DNA from: Jannaschia sp. Os4
GTDB taxonomy: Bacteria > Pseudomonadota > Alphaproteobacteria > Rhodobacterales > Rhodobacteraceae
Assembly: GCF_016820245.1 (NCBI RefSeq)
Contig: NZ_JAFCAR010000001.1
Span: forward strand, 310,001-374,000
Reading direction: 5' to 3'
DNA: 64,000 nt
The translations under genes were made by a program, and so were the position numbers. Under the pieces are notes generated by a model that saw only the letters and a list, made by a program, of their open reading frames with translations, was not told the DNA's origin and ran no database searches. Positions 25,905 to 34,028 of this stretch are shown piece after piece; the first letter of the stretch is position 1; every line of letters starts with the position of its first letter.

Positions 25905-27134
25905 TCAGTCCCGCAGGCGCGACAGCAGCATGGACCCGTTGGTCCCGCCGAAGCCGAAGGAGTTGGTCATCACCGTGTCGAGGCCCGCGTCCTCGACGAG
26001 CGACGTGGCGATCTCGGCGGGCTTGAGTGCCGGGTCCAGCGTCTCGACGTTGATCGACGGTGCGATGAAGTCGTCGCGTAGCATCAGAAGACAATAGACG
26101 GCCTCCTGCACCCCGGTCGCCCCTTGGGAGTGACCCGTCATCGACTTGGTGGACGAGATCGGCGGCGTGGCCCCCTCGCCGAAGACGCGGCGCACGGCCT
26201 CCACCTCGCCCACGTCGCCCACCGGCGTCGAGGTGCCGTGCGCGTTGATGTAGCTGACCGTCCGGTCCTCCGGCAGCGACTGGAGCGCGAGGCGCATCGC
26301 CCGCTCGCCCCCCTCGCCGGAGGGCGCGACCATGTTCACCCCGTCCGACGTGGCGCCCGCGCCGGTCACCTCGGCGTAGATGCGCGCGCCGCGCGCCTTG
26401 GCGTGCTCGTAGTCCTCCAGCACGACCATCCCGCCGCCGCCCGCGATCACGAACCCGTCGCGGTCCGCGTCGAATGCGCGCGACGCCTTCTCCGGGGTGT
26501 CGTTGTACTTCGACGACATCGCGCCCATCGCGTCGAACAGGCACGACAGCGTCCAGTCCAGCTCCTCGCCGCCGCCGGCGAACATGATGTCCTGCTTGCC
26601 CATCGCGATCTGCTCGGCCGCGTTCTGGATGCAGTGCAGCGAGGTCGAGCAGGCCGAGGTGATGGAGTAGCTCATCCCCTTGATGGCGAAGGCCGTGGCA
26701 AGGTTCGCGCTGACCGTCGAGGACATGCAGCGCGGCACCATGTAGGGGCCCATCCGCTTGGGCGAGCCCTTCTCCAGCACGGTGGTGTGCGCGATCAGGA
26801 AGTTCGACGTCGACGGCCCGCCCGACCCCGCGACGATCCCCGTCCGCTCGTGCGAGACCTCGGCCTCCGTCAGCCCCGCGTCGGCGATGGCTTGGTTCAT
26901 CGAGATGTAGGCGTAGGCCGCACCCGGCCCCATGAACCGCAGGTCGCGCTTGTCGATGTGCTCGGCGGGGTCGATGTCCGGCGCGCCGTGGATCTGGCTC
27001 CGGAACCCGTGCTCCGCGTAGGACGGCGCGAAGGAGATGCCCGACTTGCCCGCCTTGAGCGAGGCGGTGACCTCCTCCGCGGTGGTGCCGATGCTGGAGA
27101 CGATGCCCAGCCCGGTGACGACGACGCGACGCAT
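25905..27134 (-). CDS. fabB: 3-oxoacyl-[acyl-carrier-protein] synthase I
   Basis: Condensing enzyme of unsaturated fatty-acid synthesis with 409 residues. The Cys-His-His triad is Cys162 ([10 protein letters not shown]), His299 ([11 protein letters not shown]) and His335 ([12 protein letters not shown]). It belongs to the fabA-fabB-fabI cluster of the anaerobic unsaturated fatty-acid pathway, although here a GNAT gene separates it from fabA. A GGAGGA-type ribosome-binding site precedes the ATG. Confidence 0.96.
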   Translation of the reverse strand: MRRVVVTGLGIVSSIGTTAEEVTASLKAGKSGISFAPSYAEHGFRSQIHGAPDIDPAEHIDKRDLRFMGPGAAYAYISMNQAIADAGLTEAEVSHERTGIVAGSGGPSTSNFLIAHTTVLEKGSPKRMGPYMVPRCMSSTVSANLATAFAIKGMSYSITSACSTSLHCIQNAAEQIAMGKQDIMFAGGGEELDWTLSCLFDAMGAMSSKYNDTPEKASRAFDADRDGFVIAGGGGMVVLEDYEHAKARGARIYAEVTGAGATSDGVNMVAPSGEGGERAMRLALQSLPEDRTVSYINAHGTSTPVGDVGEVEAVRRVFGEGATPPISSTKSMTGHSQGATGVQEAVYCLLMLRDDFIAPSINVETLDPALKPAEIATSLVEDAGLDTVMTNSFGFGGTNGSMLLSRLRD

Positions 27135-27207
27135 TGCGATCCTCCTTCAAGGGTCGCGCCCCCTCTAGGATGCCGCCGCCCGAGGGGGCAAGGGCGGGCC
27201 GGGACCG

Positions 27208-27708
27208 TCAGAGGGCACGCTCGCGCAGCAGCATCTCCAATGGGCTCCCCGCGAGGCGCCAAGACAGCGGGCGGCGCCGCCCCGTCAGGCGGAAGCCGGT
27301 CCGGTCGTAGAGACGCTGTGCCGCCGCCTCCGAGGGATGGGTCGAGGTGTAGAGCCGCAGGCGGTCGTGCCCCTCCCGCCGCGCCGTCTCGGCGGCATGC
27401 TCGAGCAGTCGGCGCCCCAGCCCCCTGCCCCGGCCCTCCGGACCGACGCCGAACCAAGCCACCCACGGCGCGTCGTCCGCGGCGCGGCGGTAGAGGCCGA
27501 TCATCCCCGCCACGCCGTCCGGCCCGTCCGCGAGCCAGAAGCGCGGCGCGCGGATGCCGAGGAGCGGCAGGAGGCCCTCGCCGCGGGTCGCGAAGAGATG
27601 GGTCGCCACGCGCTCCAGCGGATCGCGGTCGGGGAACACGCGTGTGACGAGGGCGCGCAGCGCGGATCGGTCGGACGGGCGGAAGGGCCGGATGGCGATG
27701 TCGGGCAT
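27208..27708 (-). CDS. GNAT family N-acetyltransferase (inserted in the fab cluster)
   Basis: A protein of 166 residues with the acetyl-CoA loop VGPEGRGRGLGRRLLEHA (motif A) and the C-terminal SEAAAQRLYDRTGFRLTGRR typical of GNAT enzymes. It lies between fabA and fabB on the same strand, a place where related genomes usually have nothing. A 26-bp inverted repeat sits 10 bp upstream of its start codon. The substrate is unknown. Confidence 0.87.
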   Translation of the reverse strand: MPDIAIRPFRPSDRSALRALVTRVFPDRDPLERVATHLFATRGEGLLPLLGIRAPRFWLADGPDGVAGMIGLYRRAADDAPWVAWFGVGPEGRGRGLGRRLLEHAAETARREGHDRLRLYTSTHPSEAAAQRLYDRTGFRLTGRRRPLSWRLAGSPLEMLLRERAL

Positions 27709-27717
27709 GGAACCTCA

Positions 27718-27743
27718 CGAAGTGAACAGTTCGGTTCACTTCG
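27718..27743. promoter_or_regulatory. Perfect 10-bp inverted repeat before the GNAT gene
   Basis: CGAAGTGAAC-N6-GTTCACTTCG (arms 27718-27727 and 27734-27743) lies between fabA and the GNAT start. It is comparatively AT-rich and lacks a T-tract on the reading strand, so it looks more like a repressor operator or an RNA hairpin near the ribosome-binding site than an intrinsic terminator. Confidence 0.5.
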
Positions 27744-27773
27744 GCCCGCGGCGATCCCCGGTCAAGGGGCGCG

Positions 27774-28283
27774 TCAGCTTTCGGACAACGCGACCTTCAT
27801 GTCCTTGACCACGTAGATTTCCTCGCCGTCCGCCTCCACGCGCCCGTCGGCCACGCCCATCGTCAGGCGGCGCGTCTGGATCGCCTTGGTGAAGTCCACG
27901 TGGTAGGTCAGCATCTTGCGGTCGGGGCGCACCATCCCGGTCAGCTTCACCTCGCCCACGCCGAGCGCGTAGCCCCGCCCCTGCCAGCCGCGCCAGCCGA
28001 GGTTGAACCCCGTCAACTGCCACAGCCCGTCGAGACCGAGGCAGCCGGGCATGATCGGGTTGCCGGGGAAGTGGCAGTCGAAGAACCAGAGGTCGGGCGT
28101 GATGTCGAACTCGGCCACGACGTGGCCCTTGCCATGCGGGCCGCCGTCGCCCGAGATCTCGGTGATCCGGTCCATCATCAGCATCGGCGGCATCGGGAGC
28201 TGGGCGTTGCCCGGGCCGAACAGGTCCCCTTGGGCGCATCGGATCAGGTCGTCCTTGTCGAACGAGGTCGGATACTGGCTCAT
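27774..28283 (-). CDS. fabA: 3-hydroxydecanoyl-[acyl-carrier-protein] dehydratase/isomerase
   Basis: Introduces the double bond in unsaturated fatty-acid synthesis. It has 169 residues from the ATG at 28283 (MSQYPTSFDKDDLIRCAQGD). The catalytic His71 (FFDCHFPGNPIMPG) and Asp85 (CLGLDGLWQL) are in place. It is transcribed divergently from irr, an arrangement conserved in Rhodobacterales, and leads the GNAT-fabB-fabI genes on its strand. Confidence 0.96.
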   Translation of the reverse strand: MSQYPTSFDKDDLIRCAQGDLFGPGNAQLPMPPMLMMDRITEISGDGGPHGKGHVVAEFDITPDLWFFDCHFPGNPIMPGCLGLDGLWQLTGFNLGWRGWQGRGYALGVGEVKLTGMVRPDRKMLTYHVDFTKAIQTRRLTMGVADGRVEADGEEIYVVKDMKVALSES

Positions 28284-28407
28284 GCGGCCCCCCTGTGACG
28301 ATCGGCCCGCCCTATCACCCGACGTTTCGACCCCGCAACCCGAGGGGATCGGCGCGCGAACGCGATTCACGTTGAACCGGCGGGCCTTGCGACTTATTCT
28401 CAAGGAC

Positions 28408-28836
28408 ATGGACGTCCTTTCCCAAGACGCGCTCGAAGTGGGCCGCCGGTGGCTCTCGCATTCGGACCTGCGCCCGACGCGGCAGCGGCTGCTCCTGGCC
28501 GCGCTGCTCAAGGGCGACGGGCGGGACCGGCACGTCACGGCCGAATGGCTGCACGACGCGGCGCGCCGCTCGGGGGACAAGGTCTCGCTGGCGACGGTCT
28601 ACAACACCCTGCGCGCCTTCACCGAGGCCGGGCTGGTGCAGGAGATCACCGTCGACGGCGCGGGCTCCATCTTCGACACCCGCACCGACGACCATGCGCA
28701 TTTCTACTTCGAGGGCGACGGCGCCTTGGCCGATGCCGGGTCCGAGGGGCTGACCATCTCGAACCTCCCCGACATCCCCTCGGGCATGGAGGTCGCGAAG
28801 ATCGACGTGGTCATCCGCCTCCGCCCCAAGGGCTGA
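28408..28836 (+). CDS. irr: Iron response regulator Irr (Fur family)
   Basis: A haem/iron-responsive repressor of 142 residues. The winged helix shows LRPTRQRLLLAALL, HVTAEWLHDAARRSGDKVSLATVYNTLRAFTEAGLVQE (core KVSLATVYNTLRAF), and the dimerisation part has FDTRTDDHAHFYFEGDG, with an HAH metal/haem site. The ATG at 28408 has AAGGA just upstream; the preceding 30 bp (TTGCGACTTATTCTCAAGGA region) are unusually AT-rich and may hold the promoter or an iron-responsive operator. Confidence 0.93.
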   Translation: MDVLSQDALEVGRRWLSHSDLRPTRQRLLLAALLKGDGRDRHVTAEWLHDAARRSGDKVSLATVYNTLRAFTEAGLVQEITVDGAGSIFDTRTDDHAHFYFEGDGALADAGSEGLTISNLPDIPSGMEVAKIDVVIRLRPKG

Positions 28837-28929
28837 CGCGCGTCCGCGTCCCACCCGGCCTCGCACATCCGGATATCGACGCAACAGCCCTCGCTCCCCA
28901 GCGCCCGTCGCAGCGCAAGGGAGGCCCCC

Positions 28930-29365
28930 ATGGACGCCCTTCACGCTCCGATGGGCCGCGGCGGGGAGAATCTCGCCTTCGGCCTGACCCGTTCCCACCG
29001 AGGCCAAGGATGGCGCGTTCGCCATCTTGGAGGAGGAGATCCCCGCAGGCGCCGGGCCGCCCCTCCACGTCCATGACGGGGAGCACGGGGTGTTCACGGT
29101 GATATCGGGCCGCGTCCGATCCCGCGCTGGCGACGACGAGTTCGAGGCCGGTCCGGGCGACGTCCCGATGATCCCGCTGGGGGTGCCGCACGCGTTCGAG
29201 GGCGTGGAGGACGCGGTCGCGCTGGTGATGCTAACCCCCGGCGCCGCGTCCAAGACGTTCGCCGCCGTCACCGCCTCGGGCGCGGACCCGGCGACCGACA
29301 TGGACACGATCGTCCGCATCGCGGGCGAGCACGACGTCCGCTTCGTCGGCCCGCCCCTCGACTGA
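28930..29365 (+). pseudogene. Cupin-domain protein, apparent +1 frameshift
   Basis: Two reading frames together make one cupin. Frame 1 from the ATG at 28930 (GGGAGG upstream) reads MDALHAPMGRGGENLAFGLT. After a run of three Cs at 28988-28990 the sequence is in frame 2 and reads VPTEAKDGAFAILEEEIPAGAG, then PPLHVHDGEHGVFTVISGRV with the cupin metal motif, and ends at 29365. Removing one C restores a continuous protein of about 144 residues. It is either a recent pseudogene or a base-calling error. A shorter product from a TTG at 29027 is possible but would lack the first strand. Confidence 0.75.
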
Positions 29366-29390
29366 CGTCGGGGGCGGGCCTGCACGCCGC

Positions 29391-30047
29391 TCAGGCCGAC
29401 GGGTCCGCCGTCGTGCGCAGGTAGGGGAAGTGGGTCTTGAACGCGCCGAACTTGGCCTTGGCGTCCTCGTCCGACACCGTGGCCGGGATCACCACGTCCT
29501 GCCCGCGCTCCCAGTTGGCGGGCATCGCCACGCCGTGCTTGGCGGCGGCCTGCAGCGCGTCCACGGCGCGCAGCACCTCGGCGAAGTTGCGCCCGACGTT
29601 CATCGGGTAGGTCATCGACAGCTTCAGCTGCTTGTCCGGCCCGATCACGTAGACGGAGCGCACCGTCGCCGTGTCGTTGGGCGTGCGCCCGTCGGGCAGG
29701 TAGGCGTCGGCGGGTAGCATGTCGTAGGCCTTCGACACCTCCAGCGAGTCGTCCGCGATGATCGGGAAGCCGGCCTTCGCGCCGCCGAACGCCTCGATGT
29801 CGGACTTCCACTTGCGATGGCTCTCGGCGTCGTCGACCGAGATGCCGATCACCTTCACGCCCCGCTTCTCCCACTCGTCGGCCAGTTGGGCGACGGCGCC
29901 GAACTCGGTGGTGCAGACGGGGGTGAAGTCCTTCGGGTGCGAGAACAGGATCGCCCACGAGTCGCCGATCCAGTCGTGGAACGAGATGCGGCCCTCGGAG
30001 GTGTCGGCCTCGAAGTCCGGGACCACTTGGTTGATGCGCAGCGCCAT
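29391..30047 (-). CDS. 1-Cys peroxiredoxin (Prx6 type)
   Basis: A peroxidase of 218 residues. The N-terminus MALRINQVVPDFEADTSEG and the active site FTPVCTTEFG (peroxidatic Cys45, with Thr42 and an Arg further on) are typical, as are HPKDFTPVC and NVGRNFAEVLRAVDALQ. There is no resolving Cys at the usual 2-Cys position, and the long C-terminus fits the Prx6 subgroup. It is cytoplasmic and monocistronic. Confidence 0.94.
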   Translation of the reverse strand: MALRINQVVPDFEADTSEGRISFHDWIGDSWAILFSHPKDFTPVCTTEFGAVAQLADEWEKRGVKVIGISVDDAESHRKWKSDIEAFGGAKAGFPIIADDSLEVSKAYDMLPADAYLPDGRTPNDTATVRSVYVIGPDKQLKLSMTYPMNVGRNFAEVLRAVDALQAAAKHGVAMPANWERGQDVVIPATVSDEDAKAKFGAFKTHFPYLRTTADPSA

Positions 30048-30189
30048 GACGGCCTCCTCTGGTGTGTGAGGGGGATGTAGCGACGGCGGGGCGCGGCCGG
30101 AACAGGCGGGCGCGCAAAACGGGATCGTCTCCCGCGGCGGCGGCCCGTCTTGGAACGAATTGCAGCGGGCCGGGGCCGGGCGAGGACGC

Positions 30190-30861
30190 TCAGTAGGGGG
30201 CGGGCACCTCCAGCCGCATGGTCTTCTCCGTGACCGGATGGACGAACTTCAGCCCCTCGGCGTGGAGGTACATGCGGGGATGCGTCTCCGCCCCCTCCGA
30301 GTAGAACGGGTCGCCCACGATGGGATGGCCCAACTCGCGCATGTGGACGCGCAACTGGTGGGACCGCCCCGTGCGGGGACGCAGGATCATGCGCGTGACG
30401 TCGCCCTCGACCGCGCCGCGCGTCCAGTCCGTCACCGCCGCCTTGCCGATCTCGTGGTCGACGCGCTGGAGCGGGCGGTTGGGCCAGTCCACGATCAGCG
30501 GCAGGTCGATCGTCCCCTCCGCCTCGGCGACCGCGCCGTGGACCAAGGCGACGTAGCGCTTCTTCACGCGCTTGGTCTCGAACAGGCGGCCCATGCGGCG
30601 CTGCCCCTCCTTGGTCAGCGCGAAGACCATGATGCCGGACGTGTCGCGGTCGAGCCGGTGGCAGAGCAGCACCTCGGGCCGCATCGCCTGCAGCCGCGTC
30701 AGCAGGCAATCGGCGAGGTGCGCGCCCCGTCCCGGCACCGAGAGCAGGCCGGCGGGCTTGTCCACGACCAGCAGGTCCGCATCCTCGTGCACGATGGGGA
30801 TCGGGCCCGTGGGCGGGTCGTAGGGGGTGGAGACGGCGTTGGGGCCGGGATCGGTGGACAT
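30190..30861 (-). CDS. RluA family pseudouridine synthase
   Basis: A protein of 223 residues. The catalytic motif is HRLDRDTSG with Asp71; the second family motif is TGRSHQLRVHMRELGHPIVGDPFY, seen as GRSHQLRVHM and GHPIVGD. No S4 domain is present, so it is the short RluA/TruC type; the exact RNA target is not decidable. Three very small membrane-protein genes lie directly upstream on the same strand with overlaps and an 11-bp gap. Confidence 0.92.
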   Translation of the reverse strand: MSTDPGPNAVSTPYDPPTGPIPIVHEDADLLVVDKPAGLLSVPGRGAHLADCLLTRLQAMRPEVLLCHRLDRDTSGIMVFALTKEGQRRMGRLFETKRVKKRYVALVHGAVAEAEGTIDLPLIVDWPNRPLQRVDHEIGKAAVTDWTRGAVEGDVTRMILRPRTGRSHQLRVHMRELGHPIVGDPFYSEGAETHPRMYLHAEGLKFVHPVTEKTMRLEVPAPY

Positions 30862-30872
30862 GGGCGCGCGCC

Positions 30873-31082
30873 CTACTCCGATCCGCCCCGCGTCCGCCAG
30901 AGGGCGCGGACGGCCCAGATCGTGAGGCCCACGGCGAAGAGGCCGCCGAAGCCGAAGATCTCGACCGCCATGATGCCCCGCACGCCGCGCGTGACGGCGG
31001 CGAGGACCAGCAGCGCGAGGATGAAGAGGCCGATCACCAGCCAGACCTTCGCCTCGCCGCGGGTCGGACCGTACGGGTTCAC
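30873..31082 (-). CDS. Small two-helix membrane protein
   Basis: A protein of 69 residues starting at a GTG (VNPYGPTRGEAKVW) that overlaps the preceding gene's stop (GTGA). It has two predicted membrane helices (about 12-31 and 39-60). It is third in a chain of overlapping tiny genes leading into the RluA-type synthase. The family is unknown. Confidence 0.6.
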   Translation of the reverse strand: MNPYGPTRGEAKVWLVIGLFILALLVLAAVTRGVRGIMAVEIFGFGGLFAVGLTIWAVRALWRTRGGSE

Positions 31083-31240
31083 AGGATCGCGTCGACTGTG
31101 AAGAGGATGAAGGTCTGCGTGACGACCCATGCGGCGAAGGCCAGCGCGGTGACGCGCACGGCCCGCAGCAGTCGGCGAAGCTGGACGCCGGGGGGCACGC
31201 GCTCGAACCGGATGCCCCTGCGGGAGATGACCATCTGCAT
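31079..31240 (-). CDS. Very small membrane protein
   Basis: A protein of 53 residues beginning MQMVISRRGIRFERVPPG, with one membrane helix near the C-terminus (about 30-52, VTALAFAAWVVTQTFILFTV). The ATG at 31240 overlaps the upstream gene's stop as TGATG, and its own stop overlaps the next GTG. The overlaps on both sides favour a real gene. No function is recognised. Confidence 0.55.
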   Translation of the reverse strand: MQMVISRRGIRFERVPPGVQLRRLLRAVRVTALAFAAWVVTQTFILFTVDAIL

Positions 31241-31476
31241 CAGCGGTCCCGCCTCGGGTCCGCCGCCGCCCCGGCCTCGGGCCACGCCATGTGCGGCGCG
31301 CCACAGGACCCTTGGGGCGGACCGCCCGCCTCCCGGTCAGGCCCGTCCCGTCCGCGCCCGTCCTTCCACGGGCGCCGCTTGAACTCGCGGAAGGCCCGGG
31401 TCGGCGCGACGAGCGCCGCGCCGATGGCGAGGAAGGCGACCCATGCGAGGGGATGCAGGCTGGCGAGGAACTCCAT
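31240..31476 (-). CDS. Small membrane protein, first gene of the rluA operon
   Basis: A protein of 78 residues: MEFLASLHPLAWVAFLAIGAALVAPTRAF gives one N-terminal helix, followed by a basic, Gly/Pro-rich tail of about 45 residues. It is the first of three overlapping small genes before the RluA-type pseudouridine synthase. The low-complexity tail makes the family unrecognisable. Confidence 0.5.
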   Translation of the reverse strand: MEFLASLHPLAWVAFLAIGAALVAPTRAFREFKRRPWKDGRGRDGPDREAGGPPQGSCGAPHMAWPEAGAAADPRRDR

Positions 31477-31583
31477 GTGCGGGAACCTAGGCCCGCGCGG
31501 GGAGGTCGTCGAGGCGCGGAAGGGAAACGGTGCGGAACCGGCGATCCCCCCCTCCCGTTCTCCTGAGGAAACCGGAGAGCCCC

Positions 31584-32051
31584 ATGCGCCGCCTCGTCCC
31601 CGCCCTGTTCGCCCTGTTGCTGCCGTTCACCGCCACCGCCGAGCAGGTGGGCGAGGTGGGCGTCGATTGGGTCGGCAACGACATCATCATCGAGGCGATC
31701 AACGACCCGGACGTCGAGGGCGTGACCTGTCACATCGCCTATTTCGAGCGCTCGCTGATCGACCGCCTGTCCCAAGGCAACTGGTTCGAGGACCCGTCCA
31801 ACGCGTCCATCGCCTGCCGCCAGACGGGGCCGATCACGATCGGCGACATCGACCGCTCGGAGGACGGCGAGACCGTGTTCCGCGAGAGCCGGTCGATCAT
31901 CCTCAAGACCCTGCGGATCAAGCGCATCTTCGACGAGGCGAACCAGACGCTGATCTACCTCGTCCATGCGCAGGAGCTCACGCAGGGCTCGGCCAAGATG
32001 TCGATCTCGACGGTGCCGCTCTACAGCCCGGCGGCGGCGGCCTCACAGTAG
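31584..32051 (+). CDS. creA: CreA family periplasmic protein
   Basis: A protein of 155 residues from the ATG at 31584 (GGAG upstream), with the signal peptide MRRLVPALFALLLPFTATA. The CreA features are EQVGEVGVDWVGNDIIIEA, DPDVEGVTCHIAYFERS, DPSNASIACRQTGPI and KTLRIKRIFDEANQTLIYLVH. The function of CreA is unknown. It overlaps the 3' end of the convergent LysE gene by 9 bp. Confidence 0.92.
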   Translation: MRRLVPALFALLLPFTATAEQVGEVGVDWVGNDIIIEAINDPDVEGVTCHIAYFERSLIDRLSQGNWFEDPSNASIACRQTGPITIGDIDRSEDGETVFRESRSIILKTLRIKRIFDEANQTLIYLVHAQELTQGSAKMSISTVPLYSPAAAASQ

Positions 32052-32642
32052 CGCCAGCGCGACCCCGTAGGCGATGAAGCAGGCGGCGAGCGCCCGCCGA
32101 AGCCAAAGGCTCGCGACCACGCCCAAGGCCCCGCGCCCCAGCGCCGCCCCGAGCGCGCACCATCCGGTGTAGGCCAGCGCGGTCAGGGTCAGCGCCGTCG
32201 GATAGATCGCGACCATCTGCGGGGCGAGGGGCAGGTCGGCCCGGACGAACTGGGTGAAGGCGGCGAGGTAGCCCGCGAGCGACTTGGCGTTGAACGTGGC
32301 GATGGCCAGCGCGCGCAGGTAGATCGCGCCGTCCGACGGCGGCTCGGCGACGGGGGCGCCCGCGCGGCGCCACGCGCGGATGCCGAGCCCGATCAGGACG
32401 GCGGCGCCCGCGAGCGTCAGCGCCGCCGCCGCGCCCGGCGTCGCGGCGAGCAGGGCGGCCACGCCGAGGGCGGCCGCGGTGAGGAAGAGGGTCGCCTGCG
32501 TCAGGATCGCGGCGACGCACCACAGGGCGCGGGGGAGGCCCGCGCGCCATGCGACGAGGACGCAGTTGACGGCGTTGGGCCCCGGCGAGGCGACGAACAC
32601 CGCCCAGAAGCCCGCGAAGACGAGCCAGTCGCCCGTCGTCAT
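32043..32642 (-). CDS. LysE family translocator
   Basis: An exporter of amino acids or related compounds with 199 residues and six predicted helices. The family N-terminal segment is ASPGPNAVNCVLVAWRAGLPRALW. Other typical parts are FNAKSLAGYLAAFTQFV and YTGWCALGAALGRG. It ends next to the 3' end of chrR, whose stop lies 2 bp upstream on the same strand, so it may be read from the sigma-factor operon. Confidence 0.88.
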   Translation of the reverse strand: MTTGDWLVFAGFWAVFVASPGPNAVNCVLVAWRAGLPRALWCVAAILTQATLFLTAAALGVAALLAATPGAAAALTLAGAAVLIGLGIRAWRRAGAPVAEPPSDGAIYLRALAIATFNAKSLAGYLAAFTQFVRADLPLAPQMVAIYPTALTLTALAYTGWCALGAALGRGALGVVASLWLRRALAACFIAYGVALALL

Positions 32643-32643
32643 G

Positions 32644-33306
32644 TCAGATGTCGAGGAACCGCTGCGCGATGCGGGGGAGCAGGCCCTTCAGCAGGAGCGG
32701 CGCGTCCGTCAGCGCGAGGCAGACGCAGTCCTCGCCCGGCCCGGCGGTCGGCGTGTGCTCGACCGTCCCGTCCGCGTGGGACAGGTCGCCGCGGCGGAAG
32801 GTCATGCCCCGGTCCTCGATGGACCCCTTGAGGACCAGAACGTACTCCGCCCCGTCGTGGCCGTGCTCCGGCATCGCCTGCCCGGCGGGGATGTGCATGA
32901 GGCGGACGCTTGCCCCCTCCTCGGCCCATGTCGGGACGATCGCCTGGCGGGAGCCGAGGCCGATCGACTGCCACCGGACGTCCTCGAGGTCGCCGCCGAG
33001 GGCGTCGCGCAGCGGCTGCGGCAGGACGGGGTCGGTGCGAGGCGTGCGCACGTCGGGATGCACGGTGTCCTCGGGGACGGTGCCGTTGATCCGCGCCATC
33101 ACCTCCTCGAACGAGCCCTCGCGGAGCGGCGCGACGGGCTGCTCCGACAGAAGCGCGCCGCCCAAGGCCTCGAACCCCTCCAGCCGCGCGCGCGCCTCGT
33201 CGTCGAGCGACACGGCGGTCGCGACGAGCAGATCGTAGGCCTCCGGCAGGAGGCCGGCGGCGTAGCCCATCAGCAGGCGGTCGTCGATCTCGTGCGTCAC
33301 GCTCAT
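32644..33306 (-). CDS. chrR: ChrR-type anti-sigma factor without zinc ligands
   Basis: A protein of 220 residues with the two-domain ChrR layout: an N-terminal anti-sigma domain (about 1-85) and a C-terminal cupin (about 100-210). In ChrR of Rhodobacter sphaeroides the zinc ligands are His6, His31, Cys35 and Cys38. Here His5 remains, but the other three positions read Ala31, Asp35 and Ala38 (ATAVSLDDEARAR). The cupin ligands are kept: His148, His150, Glu154 and His184. It overlaps the sigma gene by ATGA. It is probably a partner of the adjacent sigma factor, responding to oxidative or singlet-oxygen-type stress, with an altered sigma-binding domain. Confidence 0.88.
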   Translation of the reverse strand: MSVTHEIDDRLLMGYAAGLLPEAYDLLVATAVSLDDEARARLEGFEALGGALLSEQPVAPLREGSFEEVMARINGTVPEDTVHPDVRTPRTDPVLPQPLRDALGGDLEDVRWQSIGLGSRQAIVPTWAEEGASVRLMHIPAGQAMPEHGHDGAEYVLVLKGSIEDRGMTFRRGDLSHADGTVEHTPTAGPGEDCVCLALTDAPLLLKGLLPRIAQRFLDI

Positions 33307-33878
33307 GGCACGCGCTCCTCGGCCGGGTCGGCCTGCATCGCGTGGCGCAGGCGGTCGATCGCCAATCGAATGCGCGACTTGATCGTTCCCAGCGGCAGGC
33401 CCGTCTCGAGGGCGATCTCGCTGTGGGAGAGGTCGCCGTAGAAGGCCCGCTCCACGAGGTCGCGCTGCTTCGGCGGCAACTGCGCGACGGCTTGGCGCAG
33501 GCGCCGCGCGTCCTCCTGCAGGGCGATGACGTCGGCCTGCGCGGGCTCCGGCTCGGGGCCCCACGGCAACTGCTCGGGCTCCGGGCGGCGGGCGCGGCGG
33601 ATGAGGTCGATCTTGCGGTTGCGCGCGATGGTGAACAGCCACGTCGTCACGCTCGCCCGCGTGGGGTCGTAGATGTGCGCCTTGCGCCAGACCGTGACCA
33701 TCACGTCCTGCATGCAGTCCTCCGCCGCCGACGGGCCGAGGCCCGTCCGAATGAGGAAGGCCTTGATCCTCGGGGCGTAGAACTCGAACAGCTGCGCGTA
33801 GGCCGCGCGGTCCCGCCGCGCCCCCACGGCCACGAGCTGCCGCGTCCAGAATGCCTCGTCTCTCGGCTCGTCGTCCAC
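33303..33878 (-). CDS. rpoE: ECF sigma factor, RpoE/ChrR-regulated type
   Basis: An RNA polymerase sigma factor of group ECF11-like, with 191 residues from the GTG at 33878 ([16 protein letters not shown]); an upstream in-frame ATG adds an unrelated leader. Region 2 shows YAPRIKAFLIRTG, AEDCMQDVMVTVWRKAHIYDP and TTWLFTIARNRKIDLIRR; region 4 shows LPPKQRDLVERAFYGDLSHSEIALETGLPLGTIKSRIRLA, seen as GLPLGTIKSRIR. It is translationally coupled to chrR. No clear autoregulated promoter was recognised upstream. Confidence 0.92.
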   Translation of the reverse strand: MDDEPRDEAFWTRQLVAVGARRDRAAYAQLFEFYAPRIKAFLIRTGLGPSAAEDCMQDVMVTVWRKAHIYDPTRASVTTWLFTIARNRKIDLIRRARRPEPEQLPWGPEPEPAQADVIALQEDARRLRQAVAQLPPKQRDLVERAFYGDLSHSEIALETGLPLGTIKSRIRLAIDRLRHAMQADPAEERVP

Positions 33879-34028
33879 GATGGCGCCTCGGCGGCGGCCC
33901 CGGAGGTTCTCCTGCGGGTGCGGCCAAGGCGCGAGTATCGCGGAAGGCGACGAGTCGTTCAACCGATCCACCTTCAGCCCGGTCAGATAGAGCAACCCGC
34001 AGCCCTGTCAGGGGGACGGTCGCCGTTT

